This document shows, piece by piece, positions 39,861 through 53,800 of a DNA stretch of 64,000 nt. Source of the DNA: Malurus cyaneus samueli. Taxonomy: Eukaryota > Chordata > Aves > Passeriformes > Maluridae. Position numbers and translations under genes: made by a program. How positions within the stretch are numbered: the stretch's first letter is position 1; every line of letters begins with the position of its first letter. A model generated the notes under the pieces. It had not been told where the DNA came from. It did no database searches and saw nothing but the letters and a program-made list of their open reading frames with translations. The DNA is taken from contig CM019216.1 in the NCBI GenBank assembly GCA_009741485.1, forward strand, positions 46,198,863 to 46,262,862. The letters run 5' to 3'.

Positions 39861-42612
39861 GGCTTCACAAATCTCTTAGAAATTGGTCAAGGACCGGAAT
39901 GAACATGGTCATGAACTCGTTTTCACAACAACAAGAAGCTGGTGAGCACAATTCTTATACTTCATTGAAGCAACAGAAAAAAATAGGACTTTATGTAACA
40001 GGGACAACAGATTCACAGAACACTGCCAGCACCTTGCCTTATAACAATTCAGTGAAGGAAATGTTTCTGTCTCTTTAACCAGAGAATTGACCATGTGCAC
40101 ATAATTGTTTAGTGTCAAGGTTAATGAGAAAAAAAATCACATTTAAACGTTGCATTCAGATGATAAATCTGTCAGGATCCAAGAAGCCTCAGGTTTCCTG
40201 GGTCTACCAGTGAATAGTAAGTGATACAAAAGGTTTTTGTCAGAGTCACTAATCAAATTAGTCTTTTAACCTTGTCATAAGCTGAGGAACCTTGAACTTT
40301 TACCCTTCCTCTGACTAAAGGTATAGTTTGACTAAAGCAGATGTTTGATTATAAATACAGAACAGGATAAATGGCTTTAATTCAGACTAGGCTGAACTGC
40401 TGGAAAAACATCAAAATTTGTTCTGCATATAACAGAAAATTTAAGAAAATCCCATGTGTGCTGTTATGATGGCTAAAAACACTCTAACTGTGACCTTGTA
40501 AACTACTGCAGAGAGTATAAAAGGATGCTGCTTTTGGAAGAGATAATCTTGTACTCCCATTTCCCATTCCCATCCTCAAGCTGTCTCCTTGTGCCTCCCA
40601 CAAAATTGAGTGTCACCATCTGGTAACCTGCTTGGGCAACTGAGTCAGAAAACAGAAAAAAGAAAACTACGTTTTGGGTACAAAGTTCTCTTCACCATAC
40701 AGTCTACACTGGAATTGTTTTCTACGTGAAAGAGATGATTCAGGAAGAGAAATAAGTTTTATAAATTTGAAGAAAAATGAACTGTATTTCTTTCTTTCTT
40801 TCTTCATAGTTCTCATAAAGTGATATCACTAAGTTTATTTTAGACATCTCTGTGGGTTTGATCAGTTCATGCAGAAGCGCCAGGGCAATTAGTTAGTTAC
40901 TTTTGAACCAGGGCTTGAAGATATTTCAGTCCATCTTACAGGTATGGTCTGCTTTCCTTGAGATTCTTAGTAATCCCTCTGGGGGTTGTACAAATGTTTT
41001 ACATGGTTATTGTTGGAAATATACTTCTGAGCCCCATGGTGCCAGAGAACTCCATGGTTCAGAGCCATTGTGTCTGTCTCACTTGCATCTTTCTCTGCAA
41101 ATTCCAGCTCAGCTTTCAGAGAACAGTGAAAGCAAACACTCCCCAAGGAAGAAGGGCATTGTTTAGCCTCCTGTGTTAATCTGCATAGAGGATATAATCT
41201 GCATAGATGGATAGAAACATTTTTTCTAATTAAAAGAAAGAGCTTTAGGGATCTTTCCTGGCTTGGAGGAGTTTTGTACTGATGTTAAAATGAGGGATCG
41301 CAGCTGCTTCTCTGACAAGTTCCAAATCACAACTCACACTGTGATAGGGTTAGAAGGGGCATTGTGACATTTCTCAGAAAGAAATTCATAACCTGTTAAA
41401 TTTATGGAGTGTTACTACACATGATACTGGCTACTACCTAGCAATTACAATGTCACCTTAGTCTGGGAACTTTTGACACTAGGCAAAGGGATAAAAATTG
41501 CAAACTATGCCCACCAACCTCAGAGAAATTTTTTTTTTACGAACACTTTTTTTCTTTTTCGTATTTTCAGTCTTTGCCATGTCAAGGTTATTCTTTCCAC
41601 TTGACACTTCCTTCAGCAGGTATAGCAGCTATGTAGGTCATCTTATGGATCTGTCAGCAGTGACAAGTGGTGTGCAGCTGCTGAAGCTTTGTCTCCTGGC
41701 TGTTCTGGTGTGTTATGGGTGTGCTTACCTGTTCCTTGGAGATGTTCTGCTTCAGTACATAATTGAATTTTGTTATTTGGGTTGTCCATTCTTTTAGTAA
41801 ATATTTGTCTCAAGTTGAAAACAGCAAGGAGATATTTTCTGCCTTAAAACTATATCTTTGGATTCAGTTGGATATCAGTAGTTGGTTACCAAAGGGAGAA
41901 CCACTTTTTCTTATGCTTCTTTCTTAAGTATTCTTTCAGTCTACCATTATTTAGCTTTTTTTTTTTTTTTTTTGACATGACCATACGCTACTGATAAAGA
42001 AAGTTTAATTGCCACTTTGTGCTTCAGTGTTCTTGTAAATACCAGTGATTACGAATCTTGCATTTTTAGTCCAAGATAACCTCACAAGCTAAAACTCTGA
42101 GCTGCTTCAGAGATTCAGAATTTAAATAGTCTTTTATAAGTTTTAGTGTGATTATTATGATGATTGTTTACGGCTTTGATCAAATTTGCCTTTGCCCAAC
42201 AATTCGGTTATACGGTAGGATGATTTTGAAGCATGCTCTTGGGTACACTGCACAGAGATGAATGAACCTATGAGTGCAGGGATTTATTTCATTCATGCCC
42301 TTACTTGCATTTCACTTATCCCTAAGTTATTGAAGCACCTATATTATTGTGGCAGGGTTTTTTTAAAGGTGGAGAAAAGAGGCCTATGATCTTGAAAAGT
42401 CACAAACATGAAAAAGTGCTTCTGTTTCTCTGCTGTGCTCTGTCAAACCGGTGCGAACCGCCTTAGATGTTTCTTCCACAGAGAATTGTCCGTGTGTGCT
42501 TTCCCAAGCAAATGGAAGATAAAAACACATTGTGAAGTGTCAGCCACTCTAAAAGTGGCCAATACCGCATCAGGTTTATAAAACAATGTGAAAGGGGGGG
42601 GTGTACTAGAGC
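39861..42612. other. non-coding stretch, no gene recognised
   Basis: Holds a short (TTTC)n repeat at about 40787-40806, a T18 tract at 41956-41973 and a run of G at 42594-42601 immediately before the next CR1. A 99-codon open frame at 41498-41797 (+) is Phe/Leu-rich because of T-rich DNA; its hydrophobicity is therefore weak evidence for a membrane protein. Confidence 0.55.
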
Positions 42613-42837
42613 ATATCACAGAATCATATAATGGTGACAGGAAATGGAACACGGAAGGGCACCTTTCACTAAAGAAGCTGCATCCAGTCTGGTCTTGAAC
42701 ACTTCCACAGATGGAGCATCCACAACCTTTCTGGGCAACGTGTTCCAGTGTATCAACACCCTCACACGAAAGAATTTCTTCCTAATATCTATTCTAAAGC
42801 TACTCTTTTTAAGTTTAAAGCCAAAACTATCCTAGTT
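42613..42837 (-). mobile_element. CR1 LINE 3'-end fragment, antisense
   Basis: Begins with the reverse-complemented CR1 tail (TCACAGAATCATATAATGG), followed by the typical antisense blocks CATCCACAACCTTTCTGGGC, AACGTGTTCCAGTG, GAATTTCTTCCTAATATC and AGTTTAAAGCCA. The CR1 3' end is at the left. It stops where the next, sense CR1 begins, giving a head-to-head pair. No coding capacity. Confidence 0.93.
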
Positions 42838-43391
42838 TTCATCAAAAAAAGTGTGGCCAGCAGGTCTCTGCCCTCATAAGACCCCACCTGGAGTGCTGTA
42901 TCCAGCTCTGGGACCCCTAGCACAAGAAAGACATGGACCTGTTGGAGGGAGTCCAGAGAAGAGCCTCAAAGATGATCAGAAGGCTGGAACACTTCTCCTG
43001 TGAAGACAGGCTGCGAGAGTTGGGATTGCTCAGCCTGGATAAGAGAAGGATCCAGTGAGACCTTATTGTGATGTTTCCATACTTAAAGAGGGCTTGTAAG
43101 AATGAGGTGGACAAACTTTTAATCAGGACTTAACATTAATGTTAAAGCAATAGTTAGTGGTTTTAAACTAAAAGAGTATAAATTCATACCAACTATAAGG
43201 AAGAAATTTTTTACAGTGAGGTTTGTGAAACACTGGTACAGGTTGCCCAGAGAGGCAGTAGCCAGGTTGGACTGGATCTGGAGCAACCTGATTTAGTTGT
43301 AGATGCTCCTAATCACTGCAGTGAGGGTTGGGATAGATGACCCTTAAAGGGCCCTTCCAACCCAAACCATTCGATAATTCTATGATTCTAC
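42838..43391 (+). mobile_element. CR1 LINE 3' region, sense, about 550 bp
   Basis: Starts in TTCATCAAAAAAAGTGTGGC and runs through the CR1 blocks GTGGCCAGCAGGTCTCTG, ACCTGGAGTGCTGTATCCAG, CACAAGAAAGACATGGACCT, GGAAGAAATTTTTTACAGTG and GGTTGCCCAGAGAGGC. It ends in CCCTTCCAACCCAAACCATT and the terminal TCTATGATTCTAC. It joins the antisense copy with essentially no spacer. A deviant AT-rich stretch near 43120-43190 suggests local decay. 5'-truncated and non-coding. Confidence 0.93.
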
Positions 43392-44411
43392 AGAGCCCCC
43401 CTGAATATCCCTCTTGCTGTTTTGGGTTGGTTGCTATTTATGCTATATAGATTGTGACACTTGCTCTTTTTCCAGCAATCTGGCACGTACGTGAGATTTA
43501 TGCACTGATGAACATCACAACTGAACTATTGGAACCCCTCTGCAACATGCAACTCTCCCTAGGGACAAGGAAATGCATGAGAGGAACTGGTGTTGTTGCC
43601 AAGATCATTGTCCTGCCAGCAGAGGTTGGCATTCCTTTGTTGTTTCATGTTTTCCTAAGAGTCAACTGTGCTCTGCCATCTAGCATAAAGGGAGAAATTT
43701 GTATCCTCAGAGAAAGAGAATTTTTACACATATTTTCCCTGCAGCAGAAGGGGCAAGTTATGCCTATGAGCACCAAAAAGTGGAGCTGATACTGGCAACA
43801 GTATGACCATATTAAAGCATATGCAGCCATCTCTCAGCATCTTAATCCTCCAAAGTTTAAGAATTCCATCTACAGATTTGTATGTAAAATTAAGAACTAG
43901 TGATAGCAATCACGCCTCCAGTCATAATGGGGTATTTAATCATGAATAAAGAGGATATTCACAATCAATCTCTCATTGCATACAGGAAGCTTTATGAGAT
44001 CGTGCAGTTAGTAAAAGAATAATTCTTCAGAAGTATGAGGAAACCCAGGTACTCTTTTGATAGATAACGATAGTCATTGGTGACTCACTTTTATATACTC
44101 TTTTTATTGCAAGAGCAACATTAAGACCTACAGAACACTACAAAATTTACAAAGTTAATATTTGTCCAAAGTCGTTCCTGAAATTGCCATTGCATAATTC
44201 AGATGTTGGTATACTTGGTTTTTATTGCTTACTTCTCACTATGAGGTGAATGTGAAATGAGGTTCTCAGGTGCATCATAAAATGAAATACTGTTACTCTG
44301 CAACTCTTTTCAGTAATTTGTAACATGGGGACTCATTTTCACTTGGCTGTACTTACATCCCAAAATTTGACTCTTAATACTCAACTGGCTTGTTAAATTC
44401 TACTTGCAAGC
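43392..44411. other. non-coding stretch between CR1 copies
   Basis: A 111-codon open frame on the + strand (43454-43789) and 61-codon frames on the opposite strand overlap here; none has a recognisable domain and none is flanked by a convincing exon structure. Nothing else seen. Confidence 0.5.
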
Positions 44412-44835
44412 ACAGATTCATAGAAGAAAATTGCAAACAATCAAAATCATAGAAAAATAAATAGTAAGTGAAGTTTAGATATCATCTAGCCCAATCTCTT
44501 GTTCAAACAAAGGCTAGTTTCAAAGTTTGAATAAGGTTGCCCAGGGTTTTGTCCATCTGAATTTTTAAAATGGGCAGGAATGGAAACCTATTCAAGGGCT
44601 CAATCATGTTCTTTGTGGAGAAAGTTTTCTTAGGAAGACTGAGTTTAGCTAGAACTAAGGTGTCATTTTCCTGTACACCTCTGAGATGAGTATGTCTTTA
44701 ACTTCACTTTAGTGTCCCTCTATATTGTAGGAAATAGCAATTAAACTTACACAGAGTTTCCTCTTCTCAGCTTTCCCTCATATGCTGTGGTCTCTGGCCC
44801 TTGAGCATTTTAGTGTCCTCAATTTCATTTTTTCC
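44412..44835 (-). mobile_element. CR1 LINE 3' region, antisense, highly diverged
   Basis: Left end has AGATTCATAGAAG and AATCATAGAAA, a decayed reverse-complement CR1 tail. Then follow ATCATCTAGCCCAATC, AAGGTTGCCCAGGGTTTTGT and CCATCTGAATTTTTAAAATG. Towards 44760-44830 lie CTCTTCTCAGCTTTCCCTC, CATATGCTGTGGTCTCTGG and TTTTAGTGTCCTCAATT, which match CR1 antisense blocks in the right order. Many substitutions make this the oldest-looking CR1 in the window. Confidence 0.8.
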
Positions 44836-47800
44836 TACTCCTGAGTCACAGGTCTTTACAATGCATAAAAATACTGATCATGAAGACTGACAACTTGTAA
44901 AACTTTTTTTTTAATGTCAAATAAATTTCTTTTAAGTGAATTTTTTTGCTGCTTTTGTATTCTGATGGCATTTATTGTCTTACACAATGTTATGTAAGAG
45001 ACACCTTCCTTCTCCACTCTGTTATTGCATGAGGAGTTGAACACGGCAAAGCTATGAGCTGTAATGTACAACACACTGGAGAGAAACTGCTAAATTACTC
45101 TTTTGCACCCATAGAAATTGCTTTATTTTAATTCCTTGAAATACTTGTGAACAACTTTGGTCTTTCTTTAGAATACTGAAAGATTGTGTCATTGTTATGT
45201 AAATCTTAGACTAGTTTTCACATTCGTTACTAACTTGAATAATCCCATTTCAGTTATATGTCTCTGCTTCTTATGATGTTTTTTTGAACAGCTGGGCTGG
45301 ACAGACAGTGCTCAAAGTTTAATGCTGCCCAATAATATCAAGCAGGTAGTTTTACTTTTTGTCCATGAAGAGAACCTCATATGGTGCTTTCATTGCATGG
45401 GATTTATATTTGATTTATTGTTATCCAGAAAATATTTTTAAAATTATTCTGAAACTTCCCTTTTGTGCTCTTTCTCTCCCCAAATATTTTTCTTCTGTTT
45501 CCTTCTGAATTCCTGTTGAGTCCTATAAAATTAATCCAGCCAAGGGTTCATTTACTCAGGAAAAGAGGGCCACTGTGAACAGTTTATCAGTTTGCTAGTT
45601 GCCCTCATGAATCTCAAAGAAACTGGCATTACAGGCTGACAGCTACAGTCCCATGGCATCACAAACGTGTCCTGTCTTTCAGTGAGATATGTGAAACACA
45701 GAACAAAAGGCAGAAGTGAAAGCAGTGAAAGTGTTTCCTGGCCTTGAACACTTGTCTGGATCTAGCTGAAACATCTTTACTTGAGAAATTTGTTTGATTT
45801 GATGCGACAAGGAATGAAAATTTTTTTTTTACATATTTATGCTAATTTTTTTTTCTAAGAGTTGCAAAAGGAAAGATTTTAACTCCTGTTGCAAGTAAGA
45901 GTGAGGATGCCTGCTTTATCATCTGTTCTACTTAACCAACAATTATCTAAGTAATGAGCTCCTCCTTTAACCTTTCTTTTAGGGTACAGAAATTATTTAT
46001 ATATAACCCATGGTGATAATCTTCCAGTTCTCTTTTTATGGTCTTCTGATTATTCCTTTGCCATTAGGAAGAAAACAGTCTCAGATTCCTCCTTTTCCAT
46101 TTTAAGCCTCAGCCTTTCAGTGACTACCTTTTTCTTGAGGGGGAGCAATGACTTGATGAGCTTTCATCCCTATAATAGACACATTTCTCACTGCTTCTAT
46201 TATGTATTTTGCCATTTCCCATTTATTATTTTGCTTTCACACATTAGGTCACCCCTTCCCCTTGTTATTGCAATCATAAACCTCCAGGTCTATCAAGCAG
46301 CTTTCTATTTTCTGTTGTTGTTTTTTTTTTTTTTTTTTTTTTCTCTTTTGTGCTAACGCCTGTAAAACAGTGAATACATGGCTCTGTGCACTCTGTGCTT
46401 TTGCTTGAGTAGTGTTGAAGAGTACAAGACTGAGGAATTATTCCTCTCAGGGGCAATGCCTGCCTTGGAGTCTTTAAAGTGGTCTGTTTGGCTAAATTTG
46501 TTTTCATTTTACCCACATTGTGTGCACTTTGCAGGTAGATCTTTGCATGTAAAATAATGCTTGTTTATCTTCTGTTTCTAAACTAGAGGAAGGTCCCTCC
46601 TCTCCTAGTATTTTGGTTTCTCTGAAATGTGCATATACTTTATCCATAGTTTATACTCAATATCTACTCAGGAACATGCAATTTCTTCTGGATGGCACAC
46701 TTTAAACCATGTTCTGATTTAACTCTGGACTGGTTTTTTTGACTCACTTATAATCATAACTCAGCACCCATTATGGACTTATTTGCCACAAACGATACCA
46801 CAATTGGCTGTTCAGTTTTTTATTATTTATGGGGATTAATTTTGTTCTTAAAAAAACCCCAAACTTTCATTTTTATGTGGGCTCAACAGCTGTGTTTGAC
46901 AGATGTAAATTTGTAAAAGTTCAAATTACCATAGAAAGTTCATTCATGTAAAGTAAATAAACCAGATATCTGTGACCCTGATACTACCCTGTGAATTGCT
47001 GAGCAACTCCACTTTTATTGCAGATGTTGTCTGATATTTCAGCTAGATGTTTTGACAAGGTCAAGTCAAATTCAATTCATCTGTGTATTGCTAAACACTG
47101 AATTCTCCATCTGAATTCAGCACTGGTTGAATTGTTGGCACAAAGAACTATAATCCTGTGAAATCTACCTGTTCTGATTGTGATTGCAATATCCCACTCA
47201 CGATGCAGTTCTTAAAAATCTACTTTGATTTTAGAGGGCAAGAACCAATCCTAAAATAGCATGGGATGTCCAAACTGCAAAATTCCAAGAGGTTCCAGGG
47301 TATGTGTTGTCTGTCCATTCACTGATGTCTCTAATAGCAGTAGTCAGCTTTTCACACTTGTACAAAGCTGTCATTACAGTGACAGTAATAAAGGGTGCAG
47401 TCCCTCCTTCAGTCATTAACTTTACCTGAATAGTGGAAAGCAGTCTTAGTGTGAAAGAGTCAGACACTTGGAAAGCAACATGCATGAAAAAGCAAAATAT
47501 TTGCACTCACAACTGGCTTGCAGGTCCAAAAAGATAATTCTGTAGTGCAAGATGTACAATACACACCAGGCAGATTTTCAATAAGCGCACAGTTTCTTAG
47601 CAAATAAATGGTATTCAATCCCTTCTATGAGTTTGATAAATGTTTCATTTGGATGGCAAAGCGTGAGAGAGGCAGGAGTTGACACATCAATATGTACAGA
47701 AAACATTTGTCTGGCATGTCCAGAGATTCTGAGTAGTACTGTTCAGCAAAGGAGCAGTCTGGGAACAGATAAGACAAGTTCTCAATATTATTAGTGCCAT

Positions 47801-50800
47801 AATTGAGACTGGACTGATGACACTGCTGTTTATATAATTCTCAATTATTTTTTATTGATGTATGTGATCTTTAATTTTGTTTATTGCACTTTCATGTGTT
47901 TAAAACTTGTATTTGTTTTTCCACTTGACACTCTCTTATGCTGTTGCAAATTAGATTGGTGGTACAGGAGGGTAGCTTATTCTTCTTCTCACATACATTT
48001 TGTCCTTGCAAGATATTTCTAGAAAGAAAATTTTCTGAAAGGGCTTAGAAAGTGCCCGACAAAGCAGCTTTCAGTGGAACAGAATGACACGTCTACAGGC
48101 TGTAGTCACAATCTGGCAATTTTTGGGTCATGTGGTTTATAACAGAAGACATAAAATACACAAATAAAGTCACTGTTAACTTAAATTTCTCTTCTTAACC
48201 TTTCTTTTACAGTTTTACTAACAGTAATTGTGTTCCGCAAAGTTCTTCTCTTCTGTATCGAACAGCATTTCTTAAAATCTGTGATCTACACATGTGCATA
48301 TACACACAATCTAAGTAATTTGTCGCTCTCACTCTAATGAGTAGATGAACACATGAGGTCAAAAATATGTATGTAGTGCTAACTGAGATATTTGAAATAC
48401 TCTGCATTTCTTAAGCTGTGTGAAAAGCTCAAAGTACTTGTATTTTGCACAACGTGTCACAAGCTTTCATGAACAAATTCATCTGGGACAGAGTAGAATG
48501 AAAACTATTTCTTGCCAAACATATCCTTACTGGGCTTCTTAAATTAAAGATGTATTATTGTGTGAGTGCTGTTCCTCTTTCTCTGGACAACACGTAAAAC
48601 AAAGTGAGTTGCTACTATAAGCACTGCGATTGGGGCAGACTCACCACGGTCCTCCAGCTAACTTCTACGAGGAAATGTTTGGACTGGTCACATCCAACTG
48701 TTATGTATGCAGAAGATTTATCTTGTGTCAATCTGATTGTTCAGATGCCGCAATTGAGGTAACAGACCTTACAGCTACGCTTATTTCCATACAGCAGAGA
48801 TACATGGAAGGGCTGGCCTAGGGTATGGAAAGGCTTCTCCAGCTGGGCAGGACCATAGGGCATTGATGAGGGCTTGTGCAACCCACCTTTTCCTTGTATC
48901 TACAGGTTTGTAGGGAAGGGGTAGGACAGATGGGAGAACCATGATATCCTGCCAGAAAAGCATCCACTGTGAGAAGCCGGGTGGCCCTGCCCTTGCTGCT
49001 GAGTGCTGTGACAGTCAGGAAATGCGGTATCAACCTGATGAAAGCACAGATGGCAGTGGCTGTTTATGCACTCTACAGCAGCAGGGAAAAGCAGAAGGGA
49101 GGGCATTAGCAATTGTAACTATTATGCAACTGGTAATTCAATGAACTGACTCTTGGGGCTCTTTTAAATTTCCATAGTGTAGTTCATGCAGTTTTAATTG
49201 AAGATATCCATATGTGGGGTTAGATTTGGGTAATAAGGGCTTCTACCAGGTTTTGATGTTCTTGTTTCTAGGGTGGAATGGTAACTAAATTAAAACTCTA
49301 CTTATCCATCACTTACATAAAATACCACAAAAGATCTCAGGCTAGTTCCTGTTAAAAACAGGTTATTCTTTTTATGGTGCATTTTATGTGCAAAAGTACA
49401 CTGATGAAAGCTCTTATTTTTTTTATAGCATCACAACACCATATAGCCTTAAGACAAGATGCCATTTTAGTGATAGCTCCACAGACGTACCAATTTTGTA
49501 CCAAAGGTTTACATGACTTCAGCTTGCTGGAGTTGGTTTTGATAGAAAGCCCAGAAAAAATATGGTTGTCACTGTTTTGAAAAAAACATCCTTTTGGGCA
49601 AGTTGTGTAGCTGTGAATTTAACCAGTTTATTACATGTTCTTGTACAAGAGAGATCAAGAGACTGAGCAAATAAATGTGATCTAGTTGGTTCTAACTGCT
49701 AAGGGATGCATTTGCAAAGATGGGTTTTAAAAATTGTGATGACAAATATTCATAAATGCACATTGCTTTGTCATGATTTCTGTCTTTGAAATGGCCAGAG
49801 CGCTAAGATACTGCTGTCTGAGAGGATATGTATCTCCTTCTTGCATGTACTAACAACTAAGATCTTAGCACCAGGCTGAGATTCTCTGATTATGACGAAC
49901 CACCCCCCATTTGCGTCTTTTTGTATTTGCATTACAATACTGCCTGTGATTATTTAATCATATGCTACATTATCCATAAAAATCCTTGTCTTCTGTTAGC
50001 ATATTACAAGACTTTTTTTGGAGATGAACCAAAGATTACGGCTAAAAGCATTGATGGCTCCAGATTCTTCCTAATTTGCTGCAGACATTAAAAAGGAGTT
50101 GAGAAGTAAAGCTTTGAATATGGACATGGCAATGCTATTTATTTTCCACATTGTTTCAGGAGACAAGCAGAAGAGTTTTGGTGTCATTCTACCAAACATA
50201 TTTAAGTTTTTCTTTCCCATACAGGGGAATTAAAAAAAAAATAGCAGACTGCTATGTTAAATCAAGGCTAAAGTGCTTCTACTTGATTGCTGTTTTTCTT
50301 TCATGGGATGTAATATACTAATATTCTGTGGAGGTGCATTCTGTTTAATCTCCTCTTATGATCCTCTCTCTTAATCTCTTCCTACTCTCTTCACTCTACG
50401 ACTGTATTTTTTGCCAAATTTTCTATTCTCTGAAGGATAACCCCCACCCCATAAGAGAACAGAACAAAGCAAAAGAATTTTTTTAGTGGACAAAACATGA
50501 CATTGTGAAGGATTCTGTTCTTGTTGCTTCCACATTATTTCCATGTAATAGTAGGCCTGTTACCCAAAGTTTTCACATGTCCTTGCTAATACTGAACTCT
50601 TCATTTTTGGTTACCCAAAAATCCACACCTGCTGTCTGACATCTAGTAGTTCTGACCAGCTGTCTGTGTTATTAGGAACCCTCCTTCAAATGTACAAAGT
50701 TATCTAAAATTCTAATTTCTTCATTAAGTCACTCTCAAGTCTCCTCTAGCTGAGCATCCTCAGTTTATGACATCTTTGAGACTTTAGATTTTAAACTATG

Positions 50801-53800
50801 CATCTCAGTACAAAACAAAAAGATCATAGGTATACTATTGTGAGCAGAGAAGAATTTTAGAGAAATTTTAGATATTTAGAATTTCAGATATTTTAGAGGA
50901 ATACTGTGGAAATGAATGTTGTTAAAGAATAGACATCCAAGCCATCCAAATTCTGTATCTTATTCATAAGACCTCAAAATGTTTCCCAGCTTCAGGTCTG
51001 GCAAAAAGTCTAAACCATAAACCTTTACTGAGAGGAAAACCAGGCATTTGTCTCCAAAGAAAATACCTTGTGCCCCAGGCAGATCCCCAGTTTGGTTGAT
51101 CAGAAAGCTGGCATAGCGAGCCACAGGACACAGTCTAAGCTTAGCCAGAAAGAAATGAGCATTTGAATCCTGTGATGGGCTTTGCAGCCTTATCCCAGAC
51201 TCTTAGGAGCAGGTGTGACTGCAGGTGTTATTTTCTGAAAGTTAGACTGCTGGAAAGATCTGTTGTAGTGCTAAAGAGTGAGAACTCCTCCAAGCATATC
51301 TGGGGGGACTCTTGAGGACTTAAAACATAATTACTTCAGAGGCTGGGAGCCCAAAGGGACAGAGGTGTGTGAGAAGTGCTGCAGCTCCTGCTTCACCAGG
51401 ATGGAGGCACCTCCTTCAGGGAATGCCCAAGGCTTATGGAGCTAGCTGGTGGCTGCAAAACTGCTCATAAAATCACACTATGCCAGTCAGGGTGTTTGCT
51501 GACCACTTGTGTGACATGAGCACCCAAATGCTATGATAGTGGGGGGATTTATCTCAACTATAGGTGACAAAGTGTTAAAATCAATATTGGAAATAGCACT
51601 GTAGTCATGTTTGTTATTCCTAGTGTGAGAAATGTGTGTATTCTTCAAGTGTAAGGTCCAGCTGTCCTGTTTTTGATGCTTACATTGCTAGTACTAGGTT
51701 GACCCACAGAAGGGCAAGTGCATGATTATCTAACCTTGTTTTATTATTCAGATCAAAGATTACCCTTGGAGAACATCAGAGGAAAGACCAGAAGGAAATC
51801 ACTGCTCTTCTGTGTTTGCAGGGTGGACAGAAAGCAGTGAAAGGAGTTATAAGATAAATAAATGAGGAAGAGGGAAACTGTACTGGTATTTATTTAATGA
51901 GACCCCCCCGACTTTTCTCTTTCTTTATGTAGTTAATTAATCCTAGTTGCAGCAAATGGTTTGGATGCCTTTAATTACTACTGTCTGTATTTTTCTCTAT
52001 TCAGACATTCAACTATGTGTCATTTGATCTTTGTTGTCCCTTGTCAAGGACAATATTGATTTGAATAAGTGTGTGAAGATATAATTTCTGACATTTTAAA
52101 GACATCAAGTCAAAATAAAAAATAGTAGCTCAGGGAGTTATTGTTAAATTCAACACAGTTAGAAACCAGATTTTCATCAATAAAGACAGCAGGGAATTGG
52201 CACAGAAAGTTTTTATTAAGACTATATATTATGATAACTTCTCTTCCAAAACAGCAAAGACAAACCAAGTTAACTGTGTTACTTGAAAAAGAAATTTGAC
52301 CTCTCCTTCCATTGTTAAATCCATATTAGCAAATCTACTCTATAAACTTCACAGATATGCTGCTGTTTTCTGAAATTTGATGCTTGTTTCATATGCTGAA
52401 ATGTGGGCATACAGATATAAGCGTATATGAGGTTAAGAAGTAATGGCACTACATCACGTGTGGCTACCTGTGACTATGTCTTACAGCTAGAATTTCGAAT
52501 CTTGAGTATAAACTGTGTTTGCTTCTTGAGGCCTTCTTGCTTGTGAGATGGATCAAACAAAAAGGTAGGTAGAGAGGAAAGAGAGTAAAAATTACATGTA
52601 AGAGGTTCCTCTTTTAAAATTTAATAACTTGTTTTTTCATGTGTTCTCCTCTGTCTTCAGATTTTTTTAACCATCAGTCCCTAGCTGCAACTGACACCTA
52701 ACAGGTCTCGAGACAGTGCACAGTGCTGGAGAACGTGGTGCTTGGATACTCTGGAGGAGCAGTTTTCATTTCTGTCTTCTGAGCTCAGTGACAGATGTCA
52801 GGTGTTTAATCAGTCAAGGCTCATATTTCTTGTGCTCTCCTTTTTTCCTAGTGTCAGCCACTCTTACTTATCACAGTTTTGATGTGAGAACTCTTTGAGC
52901 CCTGGATGATGAATTCAGGGAGCAGGAAAAGCAGCTCTCTAATTGATTCTGATACAAATATATTTTAGTCCTACAGTTTTGATTCCTTATTTTTGTCAGT
53001 CAGAATCTTTAGAGAGGAGCATAAATAGGAGCTATTAGAAGCTTTCTGCTTTAAAGTCCACATGCACAAATGTTATAACTTATTGAATAGCTAAGTGGAT
53101 CTCATCATGAGGATGTTGCATGAAAGGTCACTAGCACCATTCTTCTGGCATCTTTTCTTAAATTAAAGAAAAAATAATATATTGTATTTAGTGGATTATG
53201 GCATATTAATGTTTCCTTGAATCTACCTACAGAATCAAAATGCAGGGGAAAGATCTCCAATGGTGGTGTAAGTGCTTGTGGTATGCACAAAAGCAAGTAA
53301 TCTTGTGAAAAATATAAGGAGTTATGGTCTCTTGATCACCTAAGCAGGTTTTGTGGGGTGTTGTAACAACCTTAAGTCCTTAAATTTCTTCTGAATAATG
53401 CTACAGTTACCAAAGTACTATTTTGGATCTCACTGCATGATGAGAGAGGATTGCCAAAACCAAAGCAAGTTAGAGTGGCAGAAAATCTTACCATCGTCTT
53501 GCATACATTTTTCATAAAACTTGGCATCCAGTATTTACTGAAGCTTATTATATTTGTGTGAAAAAAAAAGTTTTTAATTAATATAATAGGCAATATCCAG
53601 TCTGCAATACTATTAAAGTCTTCTAAATGGCAATATCCTTACAGCCAATGATCATTTATTTTCAGTCTGTATTTTTCTCGATTTACCTTCTTTCATTAGA
53701 TCTTATGTTTTCTTCTGTTTCCCCCCTTAGCACAAACATTTTAATTTGCAAAAAATATGTGATAATATCTGCGAACCGTTACCTGGTTGGACCTTAGCTC

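Noticed and set aside
41498..41797. Possible small membrane protein
   Set aside because: Hydrophobicity comes from T-rich DNA giving Phe/Leu; no conservation or splice evidence.
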